Shown here: positions 31,419-39,603 of the stretch, piece after piece
Numbering within the stretch: position 1 is the stretch's first letter
How the letters are laid out: the number at the start of each line of letters is the position of its first letter
Assembly: GCF_014650895.1 (NCBI RefSeq)
Contig: NZ_BMVV01000041.1
Span: forward strand, 1 to 43,177
DNA from: Streptomyces omiyaensis
Lineage (GTDB): Bacteria; Actinomycetota; Actinomycetes; Streptomycetales; Streptomycetaceae
Reading direction: 5' to 3'
Length of the DNA: 43,177 nucleotides
The notes under the pieces: generated by a model
The model's input: only the letters and a program-made list of their open reading frames with translations
Databases searched by the model: none
What the model was told of the DNA's origin: nothing
Position numbers and translations under genes: made by a program

Positions 31419-31871
31419 ATGTTCAACGTGTTCGAGGTGTTCACCACCGTGACCGTCGGCCTGATGGTGGGGGTGGAGTTCTCCGTGGCCTTCGTCATCA
31501 ACCCGATCCTCGGCGGACTTCCCGACGACAGCGTCGTGCTCGCCCGTGCCCGCGGGGGCCGGATGCTCGGTGCCGTGATGCCGGTCTGGTACGTCACCTC
31601 GCTCGTCCTCGCCGGCGTCTGGGCCGTCGCCGGATGGCACCGGCCCGGCACCGGACTCGTCGTCACCGCCGCCGGACTCCTGGTCCTGAGCGTGGTCATG
31701 TCGCTGCTGCTGCTCGTCCCGATCAACAACCGGGGCAAGACCTGGACCCCCGAGAACCGGCCCGCCGACTGGAAGGAGCAGGCGAACCGCTGGGACCGCT
31801 ACCACTACGTCCGCGTCGCCGTCGTCATCGGCGCCTTCACCCTCCTCGTCACGGCCCTCACCTCCGCCTGA
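31419..31871 (+). CDS. DUF1772-family integral membrane protein
   Basis: A 150-aa protein from ATG 31419, preceded by GAGGGGG. Four hydrophobic helices are visible (about 5-25, 50-70, 78-98, 128-147), and the loop after the third holds NNRGKTWTPENRPADWKEQA followed by NRWDRYHYVR, the conserved W-x-R-x-H pattern of DUF1772 (a family that includes anthrone-oxygenase-like proteins). Function here is unknown. It is divergent from tetR with two operators in the gap, so it is probably the regulator's target. Efflux or membrane redox roles are possible but unproven. Confidence 0.88.
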   Translation: MFNVFEVFTTVTVGLMVGVEFSVAFVINPILGGLPDDSVVLARARGGRMLGAVMPVWYVTSLVLAGVWAVAGWHRPGTGLVVTAAGLLVLSVVMSLLLLVPINNRGKTWTPENRPADWKEQANRWDRYHYVRVAVVIGAFTLLVTALTSA

Positions 31872-31965
31872 GCCCCGGGCCGGTGTCCGGGTGGCGGGGC
31901 CCGGGATGCGACGGGGGCCGCGGCGAGCCGGACCCCGCTGTCGGACCGCTCCCGTGGGGCCGTGC

Positions 31966-32574
31966 ATGATGACCGGCGTGAACACGGAAACCTGCGCCCC
32001 GGCCGAGGCGGCCGCCCTCCGGGAGCTCTTCGCGTCCCGCCCCGAGGCGGCGCCCCCGGCCGGCTGGGCGGCGGTGCGGTCCTTCGAGGCGGAGCACGGC
32101 ATCGTCCTCCCGGAGCCGTACCGCACCTTCGTCGCGGAGATCTGCGACGGCCTCCGCGAAGGACCCCCCCACTACGGCCTCCTTCCCCTCGCCCGCACTC
32201 CCTCCGACTGGGGCGCGGACCGTCCCGAACGCCGGCTGGCGGAGCCCTTCCCGCTCACGGAGCCGTGGCAGTGGGAGGGAGCCGACGAGGAGGACGAGAC
32301 CGGTGAGGAGGGCGAGCTCTCCCAGGAGGAGCTGGAGGCCCGGACGGACGCCGCGTACGACCACGGCTCCCTGCTCCTGGGCACCGACGGCTGCGGCATG
32401 TACTGGCACCTCGTCGTCACCGGCCCGGAACGCGGCCAGATCTGGATGATCGACGAGTACGGCGCCGTCCCCTTCGGCACCCGCCCGGGAACCTCCCCGA
32501 TGCCCGGCACCCCCGGCTTCACGGGCTGGGCGACCCACTGGAGCCGGGGCGACTCCTGGTTCCCGGACGCCTGA
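31966..32574 (+). CDS. SMI1/KNR4-family protein
   Basis: Starts are possible at ATG 31966, ATG 31969 (other frame) and GTG 31978; 31966 gives 202 aa. The fold signature follows: EAEHGIVLPEPYRTFVAEIC, DGLREGPPHYGLLPLA, an acidic central loop (EWEGADEEDETGEEGE-like) and a C-terminal GSLLLGTDGCGMYWHLVVTG, RGQIWMIDEYGAVPF. In bacteria SMI1/KNR4 proteins are often immunity proteins against contact-dependent toxins, but no toxin gene is adjacent. It may equally be a stand-alone regulatory or orphan immunity protein. It is separated from its neighbours by normal gaps, so it is probably monocistronic. Confidence 0.87.
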   Translation: MMTGVNTETCAPAEAAALRELFASRPEAAPPAGWAAVRSFEAEHGIVLPEPYRTFVAEICDGLREGPPHYGLLPLARTPSDWGADRPERRLAEPFPLTEPWQWEGADEEDETGEEGELSQEELEARTDAAYDHGSLLLGTDGCGMYWHLVVTGPERGQIWMIDEYGAVPFGTRPGTSPMPGTPGFTGWATHWSRGDSWFPDA

Positions 32575-32685
32575 GGACCGTGGTGCCCCGGACTCCAGGG
32601 GCGGGAGGGCGCATCGCCCACGTGAGGGGCGCGCCGTGCGCGGAGGGGCGGGAGACGGGTTCGCCCCCGGCGTGCGTGCGCGGGC

Positions 32686-33696
32686 TCAGAGCAGTGCCCG
32701 GAACGCGTCGCGCCGTTCGGGCAGGCCGGCTTTCCTGAGCCAGAGGGTCTTGTCGGCGATGTTTCCCCAGCACGCGTCGTTGGCGGCGATCGCGCCCAGG
32801 AGGTCCCGCTGGGCGGTCGTCAGCGGCAGGTCGGGGCGGTGGCCGTCCGGGAGGCCTTGACGAGCAGGGGCCCCCAGTCGCTGTCGACCGTGTGGTCGTT
32901 CGCGAGCGGCACCAGGGCCATGGCCGCCGGGGCGAGGTCCTCGAAGGCGCCGACGCGGTCGGGGGCGGCCTTCAGGAGGGCGAAGCGGAACCACCCGTCG
33001 ACGAGGGGCAGGGGCTCCGGGAACCAGCGGTCCGCCGCGGCCGGGTCCTGCAGGGCCGTGAGCAGGACGTCGGTGGCGCGGGGCAGGTGCGCGACGCTCG
33101 GCGCCAGCGCGGCGCAGGCGCGCACGGCCGGATCCCGGTCGTCGAGGAAACCGCGGGTATCCGGATGCGGATCGTCGAGGAAGGGTCCACCGCGTCGTGG
33201 AGCTCGGACCGGATGCTCCGGCACGCTCGGGTCGCTTCGAGCTCCTCCTCGTACGCGTCCGTGTCCTCGTCCGCGACGGAGTGTTCCTCGCCGCCGCCGG
33301 CGTTCTCTCCGCAGGCGGCGGAGTCGGCGATCCGGCCGAGCCGGTCGAGCAGCGCGGCCCGCAGGGGGGGGCGGGCCCGGTCGTCCCAGGGGAAGAAGCC
33401 CTCGTGCTCGGCCGAGGCCCGGGGATGCGCCAGGACCGCGGCGACGAACAGGGCCGCCGGTGCGGTGGAGCTGTACGGGGTCCCCTGGTGGAGGACGGAC
33501 ATCTCGAGCACCGCCAGGGCCTCGGCCTGCTCCTCGGGAGCCTCGCTCAGGAGCAGGACCAGGTGCGCCGGGGTGTCCTCGGCGCTCCCGTAGGCGTGCC
33601 GCAGCGCGCCCCAGTCGGTTTCCCGGAGGAGGTCCTCGGCCGCCGGGAGCGCCCCGGGCCGGAGGGGGTGCGGTGTTCGTCGTCTCGGTTCGTCAC
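32686..33696 (-). pseudogene. HEAT-repeat-like protein gene with at least two frameshifts
   Basis: Three minus-strand frames read as one protein. The first (33696 to about 33183) has AEDLLRETDWGALRHAYGSA and APEEQAEALAVLEMSVLHQG. The second (to about 32850) has FLDDRDPAVRACAALAPSVA and LLTALQDPAAADRWFPEPLP, HEAT-like. The third ends LTTAQRDLLGAIAANDACWG and KAGLPERRDAFRALL. Adding one base near 33183 (inside HDAVDP-FLDDP) and one near 32850 (VKA-FPDGHRPDL) restores a continuous reading of about 330 residues. The start is uncertain: GTG 33696 is in yet another frame from the first coding block. It may be a real pseudogene, or sequence error at short G/A runs. Confidence 0.75.
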
Positions 33697-33800
33697 GTGT
33701 CCACCCTGCCGACCACCACTGACAGCCGGGCGTTGTGATCCGAGGCCGGGGGAGGGGCGGGGGCGGGGAAAGAGGGGGCCGGGGTCCTCGGTGCGTACGG

Positions 33801-33838
33801 CGCCCCGGGCGCTCTCCTCTCGGGGAGCGCCCGGGGCG
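33801..33838 (-). terminator. Terminator after the VWA gene
   Basis: CGCCCCGGGCGCTC (33801-33814) and its complement (33825-33838) form a perfect 14-bp stem with a 10-nt loop, 27 bases past the stop codon. Confidence 0.88.
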
Positions 33839-33864
33839 GGGCGGGTGCCGGCGTCCGGTGCCGG

Positions 33865-34905
33865 TCAGTTCATCAGCAGCAGGCGGGTCTGGGGGACGAG
33901 CTTGCGGTTGACGCTGGTGCTCTGCACGAAGATGGTGAAGTCGGCGTTGTGGTCGGGCTTCACGCGGACCTCCTCGTCGGGCAGGCCCAGCAGGGCGCGG
34001 GCCTCGGGGCCCGTGTACACGCGGTCGGTCTTCTTCTCCAGGACGGCGATCCGCTTCCGCGCCTGGATCTTCTCCGACTTGCTCAGCTGGTAGAAGGCGC
34101 ATCCGGTCCGGTACGTGTGCCCGGACTCGGTCACCCACTCGCGGATCGCCACGTCGCGCGCGACCGGGATCAGCTGGTAGCCGGACGCGTCGACCGGAGT
34201 GAGGCCGGCCGCCGCGATGGTGTCCTTGTTGACGGCCTCCGCGCCGACGGAGAAGACCGCGCGCGAACCGCGGATGCCCTTCGACCGGCCGACCATGAAC
34301 TTCTCCGTGGCCTGCTGGATGACGTGGCCGGCCTCCTCCAAGCCCCGGGTGCTCGTGGCGTCCCAGACGGCGACGTTGTCCTTCGGGAAGCCGCAGTTCA
34401 TGGCCTCGCGCTTGCCCATCTGGTCCGGCACGAGCACGGCCAGCGTCCAGTTGTCGTCCTGCTTCTCGATCATCTCGGCCACCGCCGCGACCAGCGCGCG
34501 GGGCTGCTTGCCGGGGGAGTCCGGGCAGCGGTGGCTGGCGTTCTCCTGGCCGTCCGTCAGGACGAAGGTCAGGAAGCTGTGGTCGCCGTACAGCTGCGCG
34601 GTCTGCGCCAGCTCCCGCTGCGACTTCAGCGCGGCCGCCAGCAGCGCGGTCATCCCCCCGACCTTGTACAGCTCCTTCAGGGACGGCATGCGCAGCACGT
34701 CCTTGTCGTAGATGACGCACTCCACCTTGTCCGCGAACACGTACACCGTGACCCGGGTCTCCTGGTCCAGCTCCCGCGACCGCCGGGCGAGGTACGCGAT
34801 CTGCTGGTCGGCGACCTCGACGACCTTGCCCCGCAGGTGCGACATGGACGAGCTCGCGTCCAGCACGAGGGCGACGTGATTGATGTAGTTCTGGCTTCCG
34901 GACAT
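33865..34905 (-). CDS. von Willebrand factor type A domain protein
   Basis: ATG 34905, seven bases after GGGGAG, gives 346 aa. Residues about 8-190 are one VWA domain with a complete MIDAS: D16, S18 and S20 in LVLDASSSM, then the threonine in the GGMTALLAA loop and the aspartate in FVLTDGQEN. It binds a divalent metal and partner proteins. Residues 200-346 are mixed helical with YQLSKSEKIQARKRIAVLEK and end NRKLVPQTRLLLMN; I recognise no domain there. No signal peptide or membrane helix is present, so it is cytoplasmic. VWA proteins in tellurite or TerY-type stress loci look similar, but no ter genes or kinase-phosphatase partners are adjacent. Confidence 0.9.
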   Translation of the reverse strand: MSGSQNYINHVALVLDASSSMSHLRGKVVEVADQQIAYLARRSRELDQETRVTVYVFADKVECVIYDKDVLRMPSLKELYKVGGMTALLAAALKSQRELAQTAQLYGDHSFLTFVLTDGQENASHRCPDSPGKQPRALVAAVAEMIEKQDDNWTLAVLVPDQMGKREAMNCGFPKDNVAVWDATSTRGLEEAGHVIQQATEKFMVGRSKGIRGSRAVFSVGAEAVNKDTIAAAGLTPVDASGYQLIPVARDVAIREWVTESGHTYRTGCAFYQLSKSEKIQARKRIAVLEKKTDRVYTGPEARALLGLPDEEVRVKPDHNADFTIFVQSTSVNRKLVPQTRLLLMN

Positions 34906-34992
34906 GGCAGACTCCCCGTCTTCGGCGGCTTGATGCTCCTATCGTTCCAGCCGCCACTGACAATCGAACAAGATCCGGAATCTGCCGTTCCG

Positions 34993-35730
34993 TCAGCGGG
35001 GGGTCAGGAGACAGAACTCGTTGCCCTCCGGGTCGGCCAGGATCGTCCAGTGGATCGCGGACCGGTCGAAGTCCGGGTCGGTGGCGCCCAGGGCGCGCAG
35101 CCGGTCCGCCTCGGAGGCCGGATCTTCGCCGGGGTAGGGCCTGACGTCGAGGTGGACGCGGTTCCACACGCTCTTGGCGTCGGGGGTGCGGACGAACTCC
35201 AGGTAGGGGCCGACGCCCTCGGCCGACCGCATGGTCGCGTGGTCGTCGGCGACCTCGTGCAGCGTCCAGTCCATCGCCCCGTCCCAGAAGCGGGCCATCT
35301 CCCGCGGGTCGGCGCAGTCGACCACCACCGCGGCGACGGGCCCGGTGTCCCGGTACCGCGGACGGGGCTCCAGCACGCAGAACTCGTTGCCCTCCGGATC
35401 GGCCATGACCGTCCAGGGGACGTCGCCCTGCCCCACGTCGGCGAGCGTCGCGCCGAGCCCCCTCAAGCGGGCGACCAACTCCTCCTGGTGGGCGGCCGAG
35501 GCGGTGGCCAGGTCGAGGTGCACGCGGTTCTTGGTGGTCTTCGGCTCGGGGTGGGAGATGAGGTCGACGCAGACGGCGACGGGGTCGGGGTAGACGAAGC
35601 CCACGGGTTCGAGATTGGTCACGCCGGGTCCCTCGCTGTCGACGCCCCAACCGAGCGCCTCCGCCCAGAACCGGCCGAGCGCCGAGTCGTCGTGGGCCTT
35701 CATGTTGATCTGCACGAGTCGCGTTGCCAT
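34993..35730 (-). CDS. Double-VOC (glyoxalase-fold) protein
   Basis: A 245-aa protein from ATG 35730. Two tandem VOC domains are clear: residues 1-120 (MATRLVQINMKAHDDSALGR, FWAEALGWG; ending PWTVMADPEGNEFCVLEPR) and 125-245 (VAAVVVDCADPREMARFWDG; ending IHWTILADPEGNEFCLLTPR). The parallel ends DPEGNEFC show internal duplication, so the active site would form within one chain. Metal ligands (H/E) at the usual spots are not obvious in every module. The substrate is unknown. A TAAAAT box lies just upstream and there is no Shine-Dalgarno, so the mRNA may be leaderless. Confidence 0.9.
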   Translation of the reverse strand: MATRLVQINMKAHDDSALGRFWAEALGWGVDSEGPGVTNLEPVGFVYPDPVAVCVDLISHPEPKTTKNRVHLDLATASAAHQEELVARLRGLGATLADVGQGDVPWTVMADPEGNEFCVLEPRPRYRDTGPVAAVVVDCADPREMARFWDGAMDWTLHEVADDHATMRSAEGVGPYLEFVRTPDAKSVWNRVHLDVRPYPGEDPASEADRLRALGATDPDFDRSAIHWTILADPEGNEFCLLTPR

Positions 35731-35737
35731 GCACCGG

Positions 35738-35743
35738 ATTTTA
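35738..35743 (-). promoter_or_regulatory. -10 box of a probable leaderless promoter
   Basis: On the minus strand TAAAAT ends seven bases before ATG 35730, so the transcript would begin at or beside the start codon. It is the most AT-rich hexamer in the neighbourhood. The -35 (CTGCGA, 17 nt upstream) is weak. Confidence 0.5.
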
Positions 35744-35912
35744 GGAGTTCGCCGATGCCGTCGCAGTCCGTGGCACCGACGCCTCGGGCCGTGGCACCGG
35801 CACCGCGGTGCGCGGCGCCGTCGGATCCGCCGGTGCGCGACAGCAGCGGCGGCCGGCGCCGGGTACAGGCCGAGGCGGCCCTCCAGGTTCGCCACCGCGC
35901 CGACGCGAAGGT

Positions 35913-36466
35913 TCAGGCCCTGGCCGAAAGACCGGACGGGGAAGGGGAACCGGGGGAGTGCCGCGCGTCCACTGCACCGCGGAGGACTTCCCCCGCATCC
36001 GGGTCGGCCCGCCCAGCCCCCGCCGGCGCGGAGCGGTACATCCCGCCGAGCTCGGCCAGGCGCAGGGGGCGTTCCCGGTAACTCCGGGAGCGGGAGCGGT
36101 GGATCAGCGCGTGGTGCGGGCGGAGGCCGGGCCGCAGCACGACCTGCTCGCCGCCGAGGTCCGTCGGCGGGAACATGCCGTCGCTGCAGTGCGCCCAGTG
36201 CCCCGAGAGCTCGTACAGCTCGCGCGTGCCCGGGACGGGCGAGTGGACGTGCCGGTGCCCCGCCCGCCGTTCGGCCTCGCGGATGTACTCCTCCAGGGCG
36301 TGGCGCACGGTCGCGCCGTCGGGGGCCAGTACGGCGGGCCCGCGCCGATCAGCGGGTCGGTGCCGAAGAGTTCCAGCTCCCGGCCGAGCCCGCGGTGGGC
36401 GTGCTCGTACCCGTGGTCGTGAAGGTGCTCGTGGTCGCGGTCCCGGGACGGCGCGTGGGCGTTCAC
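35913..36466 (-). pseudogene. Threonyl-tRNA synthetase-like remnant, truncated and frameshifted
   Basis: From GTG 36466 (after GAGGAG) the first frame has a His-rich start and RGLGRELELFGTDPLIGAGP. After one missing base near 36335 the next frame has RHALEEYIREAERRAGHRHV, ELYELSGHWAHCSDGMFPPT and RSRSRSYRERPLRLAELGGM: motif 1 and the approach to motif 2 of class II ThrRS. The homology stops at GGMYRS (about 36030), and the rest of the frame to 35913 is unrelated. The catalytic motif 2 arginine loop, motif 3 and the anticodon domain are all missing, and residues such as P-P-F-P-P around the core are altered. It resembles the short ThrRS paralogues of streptomycetes that lack the editing domain. 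It cannot charge tRNA. Confidence 0.82.
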
Positions 36467-36507
36467 GGGGTGCGGTCTCCTCGCGGACGGGGCGGGCGAC
36501 CGCGGCA

Positions 36508-36539
36508 CGAAGCCCCGGGGCACTCGCCCCGGGGCTTCG
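36508..36539 (-). terminator. Terminator after the lipoprotein gene
   Basis: A perfect 14-bp stem (36508-36521 with 36526-36539) and a 4-nt ACTC loop, downstream of the minus-strand lipoprotein stop at 36672. Confidence 0.9.
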
Positions 36540-36671
36540 GACTGAGACAGCGTCAGCGCGCCGGGACGCTCTCCGGCGTCGTCGTCCCAGCGGCGGGCTT
36601 CATGCCGGAGACGCCAACAGGGGCCGGGCGTCGCGACACCCGGTTTTCCCCGGCACGGGCCGTCCCGTGCG

Positions 36672-37808
36672 TCACGCCGCGTTCGCGGACCCCTCGGGTC
36701 CCTCGGCCGCGTCGAGGCCCTCGGTGTCGAGGAACTCCTCGTCGAACTCCTCGCCCTCCGGCATCATGGCGCCGGCGAAGCCGCCCATGAACTCCTCCGG
36801 GGACATCTCGGTGGCGCCCGTGGGGGCGACCGGCGTGACGCCGTCGCTCAGCTTCAGGGAGAAGCCGAACTTCTCGACCTTCGCGTTCTCGGTGAGCTTG
36901 GCCAGGTCGACGTACACCTCGGTCAGCTCGCCGTTCTTGAGCGTGAAGTCGGCCGTGACCTTGCTGTCGGGGGCGTCCTTCAGGTCGGCCGCCGTCGGCA
37001 GCTCCAGGCCGGGCGGCAGCTCCTTGGAGAGCGGCCGGATCTCGCCGACGAGGTTCGTGATCAGGGTGCGGAAGGGCGCCGTGGCCGCGATGTGCTCGGT
37101 GCCGTCCGCGCCGCCGGCCGTCGTGAACTCGACGTCGCGGGCGATGACCTCGCGCAGCGCCTCCAGGAGCTTCTTCTGCGTCTTGGGGTCCAGCGTGGGC
37201 TCGGGCGAGGCCTCGCCGGCCGGGGCGCCGCCGTCGGCGCCCGGCACCTCGCCCAGCTCCTCGCCGGCCTTCTCCATCGCCTTCGTGTCGAACTTGATCC
37301 ACTCGCCCTCCAGCGCCTTCTTGAAGGCGCCGGCGTCCGCCGGCAGCTGGTCGGCGGAGGGCAGGGGCATGCCCATCGCCTCCCCGAGCTGCCGGACGTC
37401 GGACCGGATGTAGGTGTAGTCGCCGACGACCCGGTACTCGACCAGGTCGCCGTCCGCGGTGCTCACCTTCATCGCCGCGCCGGAGATGTCCTTCTCCTCC
37501 GACTCGGCCAGGGGCTTCTTCGACTCGACCGTGAAGCTGATCTTCGCGCCGCCGATCAGCTCGGCGGCCTCGTCCGGGATCTCCTCGCCCGGCTCCGGGT
37601 CCGACGAGGCGTCCAGTTCCCTGAGGGTCTCGGCGTCGACGTCGAGGTCCAGCTCGAAGGAGAGCGACGTGGCCTTCCCCAGCTTCTCGAAGGCCTGGTC
37701 GAGCTTCTTGCCGGCGGACAGCTGCTCGACCGTCCCGCAGGCGGCCGAGCCCGCCAGGACGGCGCCGACGACGGCGGTGGCGGTGAGGGTCTTGCGTATC
37801 GCGGTGAT
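36672..37808 (-). CDS. Secreted lipoprotein with an apparent non-standard (ATC) start
   Basis: The frame ends at 36672 and runs up without ATG, GTG or TTG near the expected start; the signal sequence IRKTLTATAVVGAVLAGSAA-C begins at about 37800. GAGGAG (37820-37815) sits six bases before ATC 37808, so I place the start there: 378 aa. The cysteine after GSAA is the probable lipidation site. Mature sequence is rich in Glu, Asp, Lys and Leu, with beta-strand-like repeats (KISFTVESKKPLAESEEKDI; VTADFTLKNGELTEVYVDLA), much like LppX/LprG-type lipid-binding lipoproteins, although no family is certain. An acidic tail follows (EEFDEEFLDTEGLDAAEGPE). The first ATG in frame, at 37472, would remove the whole signal and a third of the protein. 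Confidence 0.82.
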   Translation of the reverse strand: MTAIRKTLTATAVVGAVLAGSAACGTVEQLSAGKKLDQAFEKLGKATSLSFELDLDVDAETLRELDASSDPEPGEEIPDEAAELIGGAKISFTVESKKPLAESEEKDISGAAMKVSTADGDLVEYRVVGDYTYIRSDVRQLGEAMGMPLPSADQLPADAGAFKKALEGEWIKFDTKAMEKAGEELGEVPGADGGAPAGEASPEPTLDPKTQKKLLEALREVIARDVEFTTAGGADGTEHIAATAPFRTLITNLVGEIRPLSKELPPGLELPTAADLKDAPDSKVTADFTLKNGELTEVYVDLAKLTENAKVEKFGFSLKLSDGVTPVAPTGATEMSPEEFMGGFAGAMMPEGEEFDEEFLDTEGLDAAEGPEGSANAA

Positions 37809-37971
37809 GATGGTCTCCTCGGACGTCCGATCGCTCCGATCGGGGTGTGATCGACTGCAAGACTCACAGGGCGCCCACAGGGTTGTACGACGGGGACGAG
37901 AACAACGGGAGAAGTCCGGCCGTCGGACCGTGGACGCGACGGCGACCCCGCCGCGCGGACCGCGCCCGCAC

Positions 37972-37977
37972 TAGAGT
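37972..37977 (+). promoter_or_regulatory. -10 box of the kinase gene (possible leaderless start)
   Basis: TAGAGT lies eight bases before GTG 37986, and no Shine-Dalgarno is present between them. The -35 is not recognisable. Confidence 0.4.
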
Positions 37978-37985
37978 ACGGCGGC

Positions 37986-39554
37986 GTGGACCCACTGAGA
38001 CCGGGGCAGGACCCCGCGCGCATCGGCGACCACGTCCTGCTCGGCCGCCTCGGGGCCGGCGGCATGGGGCAGGTGTACCTGGCGCGTTCACCGGACGGCG
38101 GGATGGTCGCGCTGAAGGTGATCCGGAACGAGATCACCGGGCACCGGGAGGTCCTGGCGCGGTTCCGCCGGGAGGTCGCCACCGTCGGTGCCGTCCGCAG
38201 CCCGCACACCGCGCGGCTGGTCGGCGCCTCGCTGGACGGGGAGCCGTACTGGCTGGCCACCGAGTACGTCCCCGGCCCGACGCTCCGTCAGGCCGTGGGC
38301 GAGCGGGGCTCCTTCGGCGCGAGGGAGTCCCGTGCGCTGTTCGGGGCGCTCGCGGTGGCGCTCGACAGCGTCCACGCGCACGGGATCACCCACCGGGACC
38401 TCAAGCCGCAGAACGTCATCCTGGCCGCCGGAGGACCCCGGCTCATCGACTTCGGGATCGCGCGCGGCCCGGACGACACCGCCCTGACGCGGACCGGGGC
38501 GGCACCGGGGACACCCGGCTTCACCGCGCCCGAGGTGCTGCTGCGCAACGAGACGTCCCCGGCCGCCGACGTCTTCGCGCTCGGCGCCACGATGGCGTAC
38601 GTGCTGACGGGCCGCCCTCCGTTCGGCGACGGGCCCGCCGAAGCGGTCTCCTACCGCGCGGTGCACGAGGAGATCGACCTGCCCGTGGACGCCGGCGGGG
38701 ACGCCGAACTGCTCGGGCTGATCCGGGCCTGCGTGGCGAAGGACCCGGCGGACCGGCCGGGCGTGGCGGAGGTCATCGCGCGCTGCGGCGGAGGGAGCGG
38801 TACGGCCCTGCCGCCGACCCGCGTCGACGACGAGCGCGACGAGCGCGACGAGCGCGATCCGGTGCGCGAAGGGGGTCCCGGGCCGGGCGCCGTCGCGCCC
38901 TCCGTGCGGCGCGACCGGTGGGCAGGCGCGGTCCTGGCCCTGGCGCTGGCCGCCGTGCTCGGCACGGCCGCGTGGCAGGGGTGGTACGAGGACGGCACGG
39001 GCGGCGGTGCGGGAGGCGGCGGCGCGGCCGGCGCGCAGGACCCCCCGGCCTCCCGGACGCCCGCCCCGACCCCGCCCCGGGAACGCGACCGGAACGGCCC
39101 CGGCACGCCCACCGGCCCCGGCACGGCGTCGTCCACGGCCTCCGACGTCCGCTGGGTCCTTTCGAAGGACCCGCGGCAGGCGCGGCTCGGAGCCGGGGAG
39201 TGCGACCGGCCCCCGGAGGCGGGACCGTCCGGCAGCAGGTCCTCGACCTCGGTGGCGTACCGCTCCGGCGCGCCCTCGGCGGACGTGAGCCTCTCGTTCT
39301 CCGGCGACCGGACCTACCGGCTGGTGGCCGGGGTGAAGCCGCCCGGCGGGAAGGGCTTCGGCCACCTCTCCCGGCCGGTGCGGGTCGGGCCGGAGCCGCG
39401 GGCCCTCGCCTATCCGCGGGACTTCCCCGGCGCCCCGCCCGTCACGTCGGGGAACGGCGACTGGACGGTGGTCGTGTACCGCGCCGAGACCGACGACCGG
39501 GCCGCGTGGACGCGGTTCGGCTGCACCGGCTTCCGGGCGGTTCCGGCGGGGTGA
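37986..39554 (+). CDS. PknB-type membrane Ser/Thr protein kinase
   Basis: GTG 37986 gives 522 aa. Residues 10-270 are a Hanks-type kinase: glycine loop LGAGGMGQVYLA, lysine in VALKVI, catalytic HRDLKPQN with D138, DFGIA and APEVLL, all intact. A basic/acidic linker with three copies of DER (DERDERDERD) follows, then one membrane helix (about 312-330, WAGAVLALALAAVLGTAAW), a Gly/Pro/Thr-rich spacer and an extracellular domain of about 130 residues with two cysteines (C in GAGECDRPP and FGCTGF) that could form a disulfide. The ligand is unknown; there are no PASTA repeats. The gene is convergent with the PL6 lyase gene and divergent from the lipoprotein gene. Confidence 0.93.
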   Translation: MDPLRPGQDPARIGDHVLLGRLGAGGMGQVYLARSPDGGMVALKVIRNEITGHREVLARFRREVATVGAVRSPHTARLVGASLDGEPYWLATEYVPGPTLRQAVGERGSFGARESRALFGALAVALDSVHAHGITHRDLKPQNVILAAGGPRLIDFGIARGPDDTALTRTGAAPGTPGFTAPEVLLRNETSPAADVFALGATMAYVLTGRPPFGDGPAEAVSYRAVHEEIDLPVDAGGDAELLGLIRACVAKDPADRPGVAEVIARCGGGSGTALPPTRVDDERDERDERDPVREGGPGPGAVAPSVRRDRWAGAVLALALAAVLGTAAWQGWYEDGTGGGAGGGGAAGAQDPPASRTPAPTPPRERDRNGPGTPTGPGTASSTASDVRWVLSKDPRQARLGAGECDRPPEAGPSGSRSSTSVAYRSGAPSADVSLSFSGDRTYRLVAGVKPPGGKGFGHLSRPVRVGPEPRALAYPRDFPGAPPVTSGNGDWTVVVYRAETDDRAAWTRFGCTGFRAVPAG

Positions 39555-39555
39555 C

Positions 39556-39573
39556 CGCGGCACGGGCCGCGGG
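39556..39573. terminator. Short GC hairpin between convergent kinase and lyase genes
   Basis: CCGCGGC-ACGGG-CCGCGG in the 49-base gap between the two stop codons; short, so only a tentative terminator. Confidence 0.45.
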
Positions 39574-39603
39574 ACCGCCCCCGCGGCCGCCCCCGGGCGT
39601 CGC

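Noticed and set aside
31966..32574. Polymorphic toxin-immunity locus
   Set aside because: The SMI1/KNR4 protein has no toxin, secretion or Rhs-type gene next to it, so immunity function is unsupported.
33865..34905. TerY-type tellurite or anti-phage system
   Set aside because: Only a VWA protein is present; the kinase, phosphatase and other ter genes are absent nearby, and the Hanks-type kinase at 37986 is a normal membrane sensor type.
38825..38860. Functional repeat in the kinase linker
   Set aside because: Three copies of GACGAGCGC encode DERDERDERD; a short linker repeat with no evident role beyond spacing.
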